Assembly: GCA_009746045.1 (NCBI GenBank) | Contig: RPFO01000240.1 | Coordinates: 319,501 to 383,500 of the forward strand | Reading direction: 5' to 3' | From: Mesostigma viride | Taxonomy: Eukaryota > Streptophyta > Mesostigmatophyceae > Mesostigmatales > Mesostigmataceae | DNA length: 64,000 nt | Shown here: piece after piece, positions 32,501 to 42,922 of the stretch | Numbering within the stretch: the first letter of the stretch is position 1 | Layout: each line of letters opens with the position of its first letter | Translations under genes and position numbers: made by a program | The notes under the pieces: model-generated | Told to the model about the DNA's origin: nothing | The model's input: the letters and a program-made list of their open reading frames with translations, nothing else | The model's database searches: none

Positions 32501-33088
32501 GAGTGAGTGAGTGAGTGAGTGAGTGAGTGAGTGAGTGAGTGAGTGAGTGCGTGGGTGAGTGAGTGCGTGAGTGAGTGCGTGAGTGAGTGCGTGAGTGAGT
32601 GCGTGAGTGAGTGCGTGAGTGAGTGCGTGAGTGAGTGCGTGAGTGAGTGCGTGAGTGAGTGCGTGAGTGAGTGCGTGAGTGAGTGCGTGAGTGAGTGCGT
32701 GAGTGAGTGGGTGCGTGCGTGGGTGCGTGCGTGGGTGCGTGCGTGGGTGCGTGCGTGGGTGCGTGAGTGGGTGCGTGAGTGGGTGCGTGAGTGGGTGCGT
32801 GAGTGGGTGCGTGAGTGGGTGCGTGAGTGGGTGCGTGAGTGGGTGCGTGCGTGGGTGCGTGCGTGGGTGCGTGGGTGGGTGCGTGGGTGAGTGCGTGGGT
32901 GAGTGCGTGGGTGAGTGCGTGGGTGAGTGCGTGGGTGAGTGCGTGGGTGAGTGCGTGGGTGAGTGCGTGAGTGAGTGCGTGAGTGAGTGAGTGAGTGAGT
33001 GAGTGAGTGAGTGAGTGAGTGAGTGAGTGAGTGAGTGAGCGGGTGAGAGAGTGAGTGAGCGGGTGAGAGAGTGAGTGAGCGAGCGAGC
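29527..33088. repeat. Giant GTGA tetranucleotide array with 8- and 12-base higher-order blocks
   Basis: About 3.56 kb of GTGA with internal variant blocks. These are 8-mers GTGCGTGA at 31561-31680, a GTGC patch at 32385-32412, 12-mers GTGCGTGAGTGA at 32549-32705, GTGCGTGCGTGG at 32710-32757, GTGCGTGAGTGG at 32757-32845 and GTGCGTGGGTGA at 32880-32965. Two GAGCGGGTGAGAGAGTGAGT units occur near 33040-33075 and a related one at 29982-30010. Because the unit has no stop in several frames, it gives long Thr-His-Ser-Leu frames that are not genes. Confidence 0.95.
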
Positions 33089-33091
33089 TTT

Positions 33092-33193
33092 TGAGGGAGG
33101 GAGGGAGGGAGGGAGGGAGGGAGGGAGGGAGGGAGGGAGGGAGGGAGGGAGGGAGGGAGGGAGGGAGGGAGGGAGGGAGGGAGGGAGGGAGGG
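33092..33193. repeat. GGGA tetranucleotide run
   Basis: About 25 GGGA units directly following the GTGA array, separated by GAGCGAGCTTTTGA. Confidence 0.95.
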
Positions 33194-34193
33194 TAGGTCA
33201 CTCACAGCAGTTTATTCCCACCCCAGCAGGGCCCCTCCCTCACATCCGGCTGCAAATTCTGCTTGATATCGCTTGTCTCTAGAATAAGCCGGACAGCCCT
33301 GATGCGAGCAAACGGCTCGCCATCATACTGTCGCTCACTGATGCTTTATACGCGCTTTCCGTAAGATGCAAACATGACGGAAAAGAGAGACTCGGGGAAA
33401 GGAGATACGGTGAAATACTTGTCTGCTACCGGCCGGGGTTTCAACAGCAAAAAAATTCGCGCCTGAATGTGCACATACCACTCCGTCACGTCGACAACGG
33501 TCTTGCATCGCATGTCCGTGTCACAGACGCGCAAAAATTGCTGGCGGCATTGGCATGCTTGCCGCAGGAAACGCATGTGCGGAGGTCCGTTTTAGCCCCT
33601 GAAGCCATGGCGTCTTTGATGCCAAGAAGGCCTGCAAAAGACACGATATTTGGCACAAAAACAATTAAAAACGAATTACGGGTATGCGACGCCTGGCCCG
33701 GCCTTGGAATTGGATAAATAATCGCGCCAGCTCGTTTAAAGCAAACTGAAGCGGTAATGAAAAAAGTGCTTCGGTCAAGGCCTTTAAAACTAAAAAATGC
33801 GTCGATTAGGGCTAAAAACCAGAGGTCGGGGCGACTTTCATCGGGAAAATTTTTTGCTGCAGGTAGGTGGGGTCGAGAGAAAATCGGCGAAAAAACAGGC
33901 ACCCACCTGTGAATGACGCCAAATTGCCGAAGGATTCCGCAGAATTTGTGGCGAAAAAAATCATGGCAAGTAATATATGACCCTAGGAGCATACACTAAA
34001 ATTTCCAGCCTCGATACTGCCTTTTTATTCGCTCACGATAGCCTGCCAGGCCGCCATGCCTGTCTGTGAAAATTCAGTCACCGTCGTGCACGCACACACC
34101 AAAAATCTCATTTCGCGCCACTTTTCGGGTCCTTCTTACGAGGCTGCACTTTGGCGGGGCTCGGACCGTTGTGGCCCCTGCGGGGGTTAATAT
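33194..34193. other. Unassigned, possible degraded coding
   Basis: The minus strand has two partly overlapping frames at 33346-33992 with a compact Cys-containing peptide (CVSCGKHANAASNFC). The plus strand has an 82-codon frame over the same bases. I cannot choose between them. The last bases (TTAATATAGCCTAGCGCGGG, 34187 onward) are F3 body sequence. Confidence 0.3.
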
Positions 34194-34220
34194 AGCCTAG
34201 CGCGGGCTGAGTCGCCTTAA

Positions 34221-36113
34221 GGGGAGGGTCCCATGGAAATGTATCAAAACTGAAGCCCCCTAATAACTACAGAAATGCAACTGACAACCACTGAATGATG
34301 TTTGGGGACCATAAACATGATGTTTGGGCATGCATACCACCACTTGTTGGGGGTACTACCCCCAGCCATACACCGGCTATGTGCTAAAAATAGAAAGAAA
34401 GGCTGTCCGGGGCACATCTTGCCCAGAACAGTGGGAGAACCAGTTGCATGAAAAAAGCACAACCCATATAAAAATGTCATGGGACATGGTTTCTACCTAA
34501 TTGGATCAACAAAATCAGCACATCCCTTTGAGTTATTATTTTTTGGGCCAAAAATATGCTTTTTTAGGCGGGGCGTCCCCATACACACTCATAACACATC
34601 AATTAGGCCTGAAAAGCACAAGTCAAATTCTGTCATGAACATAGAAGGCACTGTCAAAGTTTGGTGGCATTCTGAGCTCAGCTGTAGCAGTTATTAATTT
34701 TGGCAGTTGGCCACCTGTGCAGACGCTAAGGAAGGCATTAGTGAGTACACTAACACTTCCTATGCCATCCAAAAGGCTCCTGACCATGCCCAATTCGACC
34801 ACAATGTACAAGGAGGTGGCTGGGCACATCATGTGCCCTTGCCTTACCTCGACACGGGCAGCCTGTTGCGTGTGTGCACAACAATGAAGCAGGTAGCTCT
34901 ACATGCCTAGCCAACACTTCTAAAGCATATTCCAGGTTTATGGTGTGGGCATCATCCCAAAACCAAGCTCAAACACACCCTAGAAAGCCATATCCACTAA
35001 TTGCCCAACAAGGGTAACAACAGACAGTCCACAGATCGAGAAAGCAGAATTATCATACATGCTGCTTGCCAAGGCTTCTTACCATGGTTACCTTGCCTTG
35101 CTAGCATATGAATTAGGGCTCTCCCATTTTAGTGGGAGAAAGGCCAACAAGACAACGATAACCCCTACCTACGTGCAGTTCCACCCATGCAGTATGCCCC
35201 TCAGAAAAACCACAGCCACCTTTCTTTCCAGCGCAATTGTTTTCCAAGAAACAAACTCAGGCTTGTGAGCCTCTAACCACAATGAAGCCTCTGCTAAGAA
35301 AGGCCGCGTCAATATTCACACAAAACTGAGTGCTGTTAGCAATCTCCTTCCAAGAAACCACTCAGCAAATCCCTGACAACTTGACGATATGCCATGGTCA
35401 CGCTTTGACACGTCCCAGCCATGCAACATACATAAAAACCACTGAAAGGTGCCAGGAATCTGGCGATGCGCAGCACGGAATGGCATTATACCTGGCGCTA
35501 ACTGCACGGAAAGAAGCCGAAAACTTGCGTTGATAATAACCCATAAAGGAAGCGAAACATTCATAGGGTCACGTTGATCACACGATCGTACCATTACCGG
35601 AACTGTCCTTCGCCCAGCGGCGCAAGAAAAAACAACCTTCCATGGAATAATAAGACGCGCATCCCGCGAGCCTGGAGAGTGTCTTATCGATCATGACGGC
35701 AATCTTGCCGAAACCCAGCAATTTTTTTTAAGCTTTACCAATAACAATTTAAACGCATCCTTGACGCTACGTAAAGCCCATAAAACCTGACAATCACCGC
35801 CGCCAGCGTGCATTCTAATTTATTCCTCTCAACGAAAACATCAGATTGGACCCCCGTGGCGATGGTAATCAATAAAATCATCGACACTGCAAAAAACGCG
35901 AACTCCGCTAAGAAGTAGCATCATTTACTCATCGTCTTTAAGATTCGCTCAGTTTATCTGCATTGCGCGAGCTATCTTTTCCTACTCTGCCTGAAAGCAC
36001 GTCGCCATGGCCAGCTCCGGTAGGGGTGCGCGCACCGTGCAACACTTTTTCACGGTACGGACGGGCACCGCGCATTTTTTCGGCGCCAAAATATTCGCGC
36101 CGGGACCGTCCCC
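34221..36113 (+). mobile_element. TTAA-duplicating non-autonomous DNA transposon, copy 1
   Basis: 1893 bases flanked by TTAA at 34217-34220 and 36114-36117. The termini are inverted: GGGGAGGGTCCC at the left and the complement of GGGGACGGTCCC at the right. No transposase ORF is present; the short frames differ between copies. The TTAA duplication is the signature of piggyBac-type transposition, although the terminal GGGG is not the usual CCC start. The element interrupts F3 sequence: the left flank matches 9083-9110 and the right flank matches 9113 onward. Confidence 0.8.
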
Positions 36114-36328
36114 TTAAGATGTTGCGACACGCTCTTTCGCGCACGGTGGTTATGAGTTTAATCGGCGCAATGGGGTTGGCGCCAGGGGGGGGTAATTGGG
36201 TGGAGGCTTCTTGCTTCCGCGTGCGGATTGAGAAACCTTAAGGCCACTGTTAACTGCTGCATTTGTGGCAGGGCTCCACTTATTGTATTCAATCAAATGC
36301 TGGTCTTCTTGGGAGCTCAGTGATCTTA
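36114..36328 (+). mobile_element. F3 fragment (body end plus B repeat)
   Basis: GATGTTGCGACACGC to 36201 matches the F3 body at 9114-9193, and 36202-36328 is the 127-base B repeat. It ends GATCTT-AAC, so the usual AAT is AAC here. The A repeat does not follow. Confidence 0.65.
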
Positions 36329-36943
36329 ACAGGATGTCTTTGGTACACCACCATGGCCCGCCATCCACCCCCGTGCAGCTGCTTTTAGTGCACCACAGCA
36401 CCGCAGAAGATGGACTGCCACGATCAGACCCCGGGTGCAGCTCTGGTTCTCCAATCTTGACATCTTGCATGACGGGCATGCCATGGCACCAAGAATGGCC
36501 TCAAGATTGTGGGCATCTACCAGCAAACGAGGCATCTCAAATGGCTGGCCACGAGTAGGGGCAGGCGCAGTCTGACGCGAGGTGTATACCTTGATGTGAT
36601 TTCCTCGAAGGTCGATCTTCTTGGGCGATGGTCCATACAGCTCCGGTGCCTTCCTCTTGCGCCCAGTGCTCGACGGAGTTGAAAGCGCACCACCCTTGCT
36701 GCCAGAGGTCGATCCCGTTGCTCGTGTTGCTGGGCTGACGCTTGTTGATGCCCTGCTTTTCTTTTTATTCGACTGTGTGCGCCGCCGACCTGGCCCTTTC
36801 TCTTTGGTCGAGCCACAAGGGCGCCCCCTGCCCCTGCGTTGCGGCGTTGCTGCTGCCACAAAATCATCGCCTAGCCACGCAGCGGCTACCTCCGCAACCC
36901 GCCGCCTCTGCTGCGCTCTTGAATTCCTCTTTGCCCTGGCCAT
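36326..36943 (-). CDS. Transposase-like N-terminal fragment with Cys-rich motif
   Basis: A 205-codon frame from an ATG. It begins MARAKRNSRAQQRRR, has a long basic Ser/Thr/Lys linker with RGRGRPCGSTKEKG (an AT-hook-like GRGRP core), and then RLLVDAHNLEAILGAMACPSC followed by TRGLIVAVHLLRCCGAL. The order 'LVD...L...L.CP.C....GL....L..C..CG' resembles the small zinc-binding domain at the start of Mutator-type transposases. This is recognition from memory. The frame stops at 36326-36328 exactly where the F3 B repeat begins, so the protein is cut off by that junction. The 36989-37333 ORF lies upstream in the same orientation. The right-hand end of the unit (37400-37433) resembles the TTAA element's end. 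Confidence 0.4.
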   Translation of the reverse strand: MARAKRNSRAQQRRRVAEVAAAWLGDDFVAAATPQRRGRGRPCGSTKEKGPGRRRTQSNKKKSRASTSVSPATRATGSTSGSKGGALSTPSSTGRKRKAPELYGPSPKKIDLRGNHIKVYTSRQTAPAPTRGQPFEMPRLLVDAHNLEAILGAMACPSCKMSRLENQSCTRGLIVAVHLLRCCGALKAAARGWMAGHGGVPKTSC

Positions 36944-36988
36944 TTCTACTGTTTGCGGGAGTCGTGATATATTGCACGAAAAAACCAG

Positions 36989-37333
36989 TCATCTGTCCGA
37001 CGTGGGTATGAAGCCCACATACGCGGAATCTGGAAAACGAGCGCGAATAATGTCGTAAACTTCTTTTGGCAGCTCTTTTGCACTCCCGTCTGGCTCGCTC
37101 CACCCAATTATTGCAGCAAACCAGCGATACGCTGCGTTTCTAAACTTATTATTCGAGTCCGTGACCTCCTGGGGAGGGGTGTGATTTCTGCCGGCCGAGC
37201 CGAGAGTAATTAGCTTTTCCCGCGACACGACTTGTTCGAGCTCAAATGTACCATACCCATTTCCCTCTTTCCAAGCTAAAATGGCCTGAACAGCCGCGTC
37301 TTCTAGAGCCTGATCGTCAATCACCGCCGCCAT
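36989..37333 (-). CDS. ORF, unknown, upstream partner of the transposase-like fragment
   Basis: About 114 codons from the ATG at 37333 (MAAVIDDQALEDAAVQAILA). It contains AYRWFAAIIGWSEPDGSAKE and ends IIRARFPDSAYVGFIPTSDR. A GTG 11 codons upstream is in frame but the ATG is preferred. The composition and ordered hydrophobic spacing look like real protein. I do not recognise a family. It ends 45 bases before the ATG of the next ORF on the same strand; they could be two ORFs of one element or two exons. Confidence 0.4.
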   Translation of the reverse strand: MAAVIDDQALEDAAVQAILAWKEGNGYGTFELEQVVSREKLITLGSAGRNHTPPQEVTDSNNKFRNAAYRWFAAIIGWSEPDGSAKELPKEVYDIIRARFPDSAYVGFIPTSDR

Positions 37334-37433
37334 CGCACCTTCGTCTCGGACAATTTTTCCGTGCACGTGAAATTTTAGCTTCGATTCCGGCGCGAATTGT
37401 TTTGCGCCAAAAAATTCGGGGGTGTCCCGTCCC

Positions 37434-37790
37434 CGTAAAACCTTTGCGCCTTTGGCAAAATTCTAAGGCGGCGCCCTAACTTAGGCTCTAATCCGCATAG
37501 AATTACTATTAATTCGATATTAATCCCGGTATATAGTTCGATATCTCCCTCGTGCGGTGATTGAATAGTCCCGGCGGGCAGTGATCCTCTATTTTAGGCA
37601 GGGTTCCCCAAAATAGTCCGCTCGGCACTGTCTGCACGAGGTTTCGAACCCCCGCTTCACATGCGCGAGCTAGGTTTCAAGTTGTATAGCTTTTAGCTAT
37701 TACTTTTTATCGGCCAATTACTAATTAGCCAGCATCCTGCGCAGGATATGCATCAACCTTGTGCCGACGCATAAAAAGTAACAGCTTTAT
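37434..37790 (-). repeat. tRNA-derived SINE-like segment and foldback half
   Basis: Shares AAAACCTTTGCGC, ATTCGATAT, TTAATCCCG and the B-box block (minus strand GGGTTCGAAACCTCGTGC then GACAGTGCC) with 17537-17779. It is followed by AAGTTGTATAGCTTTTAGC and CATCCTGCGCAGGAT, the centre of the foldback family seen at 15328 and 61404. Confidence 0.4.
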
Positions 37791-38948
37791 GTTGTTCAAC
37801 TGTTGTGTCCACATCTGAACGTCAACGCATGTTTGGTGGATTCGAATGACACTTACACATGGCTGCATCTGTAATTCAATCCATCATAGCTGTCATCTTG
37901 GCCGCAAGAAGGCAGCTTTCCTGTTCAGGTTGTGAATGGAAAATGTGTGGTGAAGAGTGCATAGTATGCAAAGTCTGTGTTTGATGGTGGCATGCAGAGA
38001 CAAGTTTATGCCCCTGTCTTGCTCTTACGAAAGCCCTGCTGAAAATATGCAATGACAGGCTTACTATGACGATTTCATGGCCTTGCCTCACTCATATACT
38101 TGAGCGGTGCTCGCAGGAGTGGCGATGTTCAGCGTGTGGTCAAAGCGGATGACAAACGTTGGCACTGGTGGAGCTGGTGGTCTTCTCGATCTGACAAGTT
38201 TCGGCGCGTGTGGGTCGGAAACTTGCTATATGCCAACAAGCGCACCGGCAAAGGTAAGTGGTCGAAACGTAGAAGCAGTGTTGATTGATGGTTGCGATGG
38301 TTGGTGGGGTCACCCTCGTGAAATATAGGGGGTGATAAATACCGAGGGGTGTCAAGGACGTGGCCCTTGTATGTATTGTATCCACCTGCCCTATAACTGG
38401 ATCTAGTGTTGTTGACTGGCCACTGAGAAAGAATTTGATTTGAGCTTTCGCCTGTCACATTTTTTTCTAGTGCACTGGCAGCGTAAGTGGCAAACCGATC
38501 TGACATGTAGGATATGACACGACAGATGCAGTGCTCTGACAACAGTCTGACACCAATGGCCATGACAGCCGGTGTCACCTAATGAACAAGTGCGTATGCT
38601 CATTTTTTTGCAAGTGTCTTTTCATTAGAATAGAAACTTAGGTGTTTCAACATTCTCATGACAGATGGCAGCTTGCTGTTCCATGCTCAGTACTTTCTAG
38701 TAGAAACCGGTGAGCTGGACAGAATATTTCCAGCATATCCTAGAGCATAATCGTAAGCATCTGCCAAAGCATATTCCTAATATATCCTAAGCATATTCCC
38801 ATAAACTACATGCTGAGGTATCTAAATTGCATATTTTCTATTCGAAAAGTAATAAAAGAAGAAGCCCCCTTGTTGGGGGTACTCTCCGAATCCTGCATCA
38901 ACCACATCTCTGTCTCTGAGCCTCTCAATGTCCAAAAGCCTGCAAAAA
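37791..38948. other. Unassigned, with one possible exon at 38112-38251
   Basis: GGTGCTCGCAG (acceptor-like) is followed by an open stretch and then GGCAAAG|GTAAGTGG, a good donor. Two frames are open across it (one with RWHWWSWWSSRSDKFRRVWV) and I cannot choose. No flanking exon was found. Confidence 0.2.
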
Positions 38949-39504
38949 GTCCTAAATTTAGGACGCTGGGGAATGCGTATTTAATCGTGGTTCTCTGAAC
39001 ATAGTTTCTTGATAGTGAGATGGAAGGGTAGCCGCTATAGCTAGGTTATTGGGTTCACGTGACTTACCTTTTGAGGCCGGTGCGGCCTGATCCGGATCAG
39101 TCGTGGCCAAAACTTTGGCCAGTTTTTCTTGGCCAGGTGGCAGGAGCTACGTTGAGATATAAACCTGCCACTGTCTAGGTTTCTTGGCTCATGGCGTAGT
39201 GATTAACTAGATCTAGATTCTTTCTCTCACGCAATATGTGACCTAATAGCCCCGGCAGCCTTACGTAAGCTGCCGGCAATTAGAACGCCACATTGCGTCA
39301 TTTGTTCAGACGCAACATTTGCGTGGCGAAAAAATGCCGTCCGGGCCAAGGCCGCATGACACGCAAAAAAGGACAAAAAACAAACCCACCTAGCTAAGGT
39401 CGGCCTCTTTTCTTTTCACGAGGGCGGCGACAGCAAGCCAGGGGAAACGAACCTCTGGTTTGACGAACCTTTACTGTCGGAGCCATTTTTGGCCCTGAGC
39501 AGCA

Positions 39505-40559
39505 ATGCCGAAGGGGCGCAAAGCTACAGGAGGGCAGGCAGCGCGCGGGGAGGACGGGACGCCCACACCGCGGGCTGCTGCCGCCAGTCACGCGCCAGTC
39601 GCCTTCAGCGCCAAAAAGAAGCAGCTCGCCACTCTGCTCGCCAAGTGCATCAGCCCCGCAGAGGCGGTGGGGGCAGTCGAGCAGGTCTTCGGTGCCGAGG
39701 ACTGGGTGACGGACGCCAGCTCGTGGAGCTCGAGCCAGCTGAAGTCTGTCGTGCAGTTGCTGGCCGATCACGTTGATGTTGGCGACGTGTTGGACGCACG
39801 TGACCCAAACGGAGCGTTGGTGGCAAAACTGCTGGCCGTGGCAGATCTCGCGGCGGACGAGGAGGAGGATCAGGCGCTGCCACCAACGACACCTGCGCAA
39901 CGAAAAATGGCCAAGCCGAAAGGCGCGGCCAAGGTTTCGGCAGGTGGGGGGGCTGTCGGAAAGGAAATGAGGGCAAGGTTGGCGACATTCGTTGGGGCAC
40001 CTCCGGAAACCGAAAATCAGGACGACGAGGAGGACGAGGAGGGGGAGGTCGCAGCCGAGAAATTCATGCAAGGTTTGAAGGCAGCGCTGGGAGAAATGGA
40101 GGGGGCGGGAAGCCACTTCAAGGCCTCGAAAGGGGTGGCGCTGCCAAGCCGAGCCAAGAGCGTGAAATATCGGATTTTGGAGCGGGAGCTGCCGGGGGTG
40201 TTGGAGGACGCCAGCGACAATGGGATGGGAATCCGGTCGTGGGTCATGACGGTCAAGCCTGGAAATTGGCGGAACATGGAGAACAGGAAAGTTGTCATGA
40301 ACATTGCATTGGCCATGGACACCCTTCTCAAGGAGCTGGGCTCAGCAGCCGGGGAGCTTGTGGGCATGGAGTACCTCATGAGGGTGGTGGCGGCCTTGCT
40401 GCAGGTGGAGGGGCAAGGAGGGGGGGGTGGAAGGTGGCCAGCCACCTCCTGCCATTGGGGGAGGAGGCTGCACTGTCAGCCACCCCGGCTGTCAAGGCAG
40501 CTCTCCAAACTGCGATCCTCTTGGACAAGCTCAGCAAGGCTCAACAAGTAGGGAAATAG
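39505..40559 (+). pseudogene. F2 gag-like ORF1, one frameshift in a G run
   Basis: Starts ATG at 39505 (MPKGRKATGGQAARGEDGTP). Leucine-rich helices follow (KKQLATLLAKCISPAEAVGA), then an acidic stretch (ENQDDEEDEEGEVAAEKF) and the C-terminal domain IRSWVMTVKP ... GMEYLMRVVAALL shared with F1 gag. The homology then moves frame at an eight-G run (40420-40427) and continues as WKVASHLLPLGEEAALSATP ... LSKAQQVGK, stopping at 40557-40559. F1 gag ends in the same way, so the frameshift is a defect or a sequencing indel. No zinc knuckle. Confidence 0.7.
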
Positions 40560-42294
40560 AATCCCAGCGGGACCGCTCCCTTTTCCCGCTGCCATACCCA
40601 CTTAGGCCAGCGTACACCGCGTGGGGCAGGGTGAGATCGGCACGCCGGCGACAGCGTGCCACGCGCCGCCACCGCGAGTACACACTGCAATGCAAGGTAG
40701 TGGGTTGGCTTAATTGGCTGTGGGGAGGGGGGCAAGACCCTCCTCCTAACCCTAGAGGGGCGTGCTCTAAGGGGAGGGAGGAGGCCCTTGCGAGGGTCAA
40801 GAGGCACTGCACCTGGCACAGTCGCCGCGTAGGGGGCGTTGCGACAGGCCAGGAGCAAGAAGGTGCTGATGCAATATATGGGAAGCAGAATAAGTATGAA
40901 CAGCTGCGCGCGGACGCGGTGAGTCTACCAAAGGCGGAGGTGGCGGGGAAGGCACGGCTGCTCGACCTGTTGGCTATGCGGCCGAGCTGGCGGGAGATAT
41001 ATGCCAGCGAAGAGAACTGCATCAAGCCAGCGGTCGTGGCGAGCGCAAAGTATTGGAATGTGCCCAAGCCCAGCCGGGGATGCTCCATGGATGAATGGGG
41101 CAAGCTCATGAGCCGGGCAGCGGGCGTGGGCATGGTGGCGTTCCGGGAGAGGCGGCCCAAGTGGGTGGATGGTTGCTTTGGAGTGGCCAAGGGGGTGGGC
41201 GAGCTTCGGTTCATCGTCAACAGGAAGCTGGGCAACCTGCTGTGGGTGGACCCCCCCAAGATCCTGCTACCCCACCTGGGCATCCTCGTGGAGGTCTACA
41301 TCAAGGGCTGGTGCTACTGCGCCAAGAGCGACCTCGTGTCATACTACTACTCCATCGAGGTGCCCGAGTGGTGGTGGGACTACCAAGGGCTTCCTAGTGT
41401 GTGGTCGACTAGCATAGGTCTGGCAGGGCCGAGGCGGAAGGTGTGGCCCGTGCTCAAGGTGCAGGCCATGGGACATTCCCATGCGGTGGCGCTGGGGGAG
41501 GCCATCCATGAGATGGTGCTCTACATGACCGGTGCCCTGGATCCGAGGCGCCAGGTCAACTACCTCTCAAGCGCAGGTGAGCTCACCTTGGTGCGCGACG
41601 AGTGTGGCCAGCCACTGCGCTTGGCCATCGAGTACAAGGAGGAGCGCGCTGGGGAGCTTCAGATTGACCTGGAAAACCCCCCTGCCCCCATGCTGTCCAT
41701 CACCATTGATGACTTGGTGGCCAGCAACGGGCGGACCTGCGAGGCGGTGAACCAGCTCATCACGCGCGCTATTGAGGAAGGCTACCTCCCTAACAACCTT
41801 GTGCCGTCTAAGGAGAAGACTAAGATGGCGAGCCTGGAAGGGGACGAGCTAGAAGCCCTAGGGGTGGTGCACCGACGGAACGGCGTGCTGGAACCAACGG
41901 TCAAGCAGCTCAACCTTGTGATCGCCCACACGCAGGCTATACTCACTCGAGGCCGAGCTACGGCCGAGGGGCTGGCTGCCGTCTTGGGGCGGTGGTTGTG
42001 GCTGCAGATGTTAAGCCGCAGCTGCTTGTCCACTTGGCAGCAATGTTTCAAATTCATCAGCCTGCAAGGGTGGGGGCAGCGATCCTGGGTGCTGTGGGCC
42101 GGGGTGCGGGAGGAGCTAGAGTGTGCCCTGGCCTTGGCTCCCATGCTAAGGGTTGACCGAAGCGCACCTTTGGCACGTGAGGTGGTTGCATCTGACGCGT
42201 CCACCTACGGGCAAGGTGTCGTGTACGCAACCATGGAGCCGGGCGATGTGACGGAGCTGGCGAGGGCACGAGAGGTGCGGGGGTACCCGACTTT
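40560..42294 (+). CDS. F2 pol fragment: reverse transcriptase and start of RNase H
   Basis: An uninterrupted frame of about 580 codons. Pre-RT region: RSARRRQRATRRH and GWLNWLWGGGQDPP, shared with F1. RT: GVGELRFIVNRKLGNLLWVD, AKSDLVSYYYSIEVP (motif A, 41321), QAMGHSHAVALGEAIHEMVL (motif B position, 41462), LSITIDDLVAS (catalytic DD, 41700), and thumb GRWLWLQMLSRSCLS. RNase H begins VVASDASTYGQGVVYA (first Asp, 42191) and is lost at the deletion joint after 42290. No clear initiator ATG lies before the domain, and the frame differs from gag, so translation of pol would need frameshifting, re-initiation or a spliced RNA. It cannot make a complete enzyme set. Confidence 0.8.
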
Positions 42295-42922
42295 GTCTGG
42301 TTACCCTGGAGTTCCACGGTTAATAGAATCGTGGTTCTCTGAACATAGTTTCTTGATAGTGAGATGGAAGGGTAGCCGCTATAGCTAGGTTATTGGGTTC
42401 ACGTGTCTTACCTTTTGAGGCCGGTGCGGCCTGATCCGGATCAGTCGTGGCCAAAACTTTGGCCAGTTTTTCTTGGCCAGGTGGCAGGAGCTACGTTGAG
42501 ATATAAACCTGCCACTGTCTAGGTTTCTTGGCTCATGGCGTAGTGATTAACTAGATCTAGATTCTTTCTCTCACGCAATATGTGACCTAATAGCCCCGGC
42601 AGCCTTACGTAAGCTGCCGGCAATTAGAACGCCACATTGCGTCATTTGTTCAGACGCAACATTTGCGTGGCGAAAAAATGCCGTCCGGGCCAAGGCCGCA
42701 TGACACGCAAAAAAGGACAAAACAAACCCACCTAGCTAAGGTCGGCCTCTTTTCTTTTCCCGCCCACCCTCCCTGCGTGTTTGGGGGTAAGGCTAGCCTT
42801 TGCCAAGCAATAAGTGTTCCCATGAGCATCGGCGGCCGGGATGTGGCCTGCCTTTTGTATGTGCTCCACTCATTGTTTTAATAAAGAGTCTGGTTACCCT
42901 GGAGTTCCACGGTAAATAGAAT
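42295..42922 (+). repeat. F2 B1 remnant, A2, B2
   Basis: B1 remnant is only the last 35 bases of B. A2 is 42330-42759 and B2 42760-42922, with AATAAAGAGTCTGG near its end (AATAAA could act in polyadenylation). Confidence 0.8.

Larger units (their letters stand above)
38983..42922 (+). mobile_element. F2 YR retrotransposon, internally deleted copy
   Basis: Order: AAT, A1 (38986-39417), gag, pol truncated in RNase H, B1 remnant (42295-42329), A2 (42330-42759), B2 (42760-42922). A1 and A2 are nearly identical over about 430 bases. The deletion joins RNase H (GGTACCCGACTTT) directly to TCTGGTTACCCTGGAG, removing the recombinase and most of B1. AAT is found at the left end (38983-38985), at the B1/A2 joint (42327-42329) and at the right end (42920-42922). 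The host is R4, whose other copy at 52622 shows the unoccupied sequence. Confidence 0.85.

Noticed and set aside
23599..33193. CRISPR-like or telomere-like array
   Set aside because: There are no spacers between repeats, and neither GTGA, GGGA nor GGGT matches the usual plant/algal telomere unit. These are simple microsatellites.
29452..33205. Two minus-strand frames of about 1230-1250 codons made of Thr-His-Ser-Leu repeats
   Set aside because: They are the tetranucleotide array read in frames that lack stops. All frames are similarly open and no unique coding sequence is attached.
34244..35594. Repeated short ORFs also present at 55769-57145
   Set aside because: They recur because the TTAA element is duplicated. 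They are short, unrelated to any transposase motif, and differ in their ends between copies.
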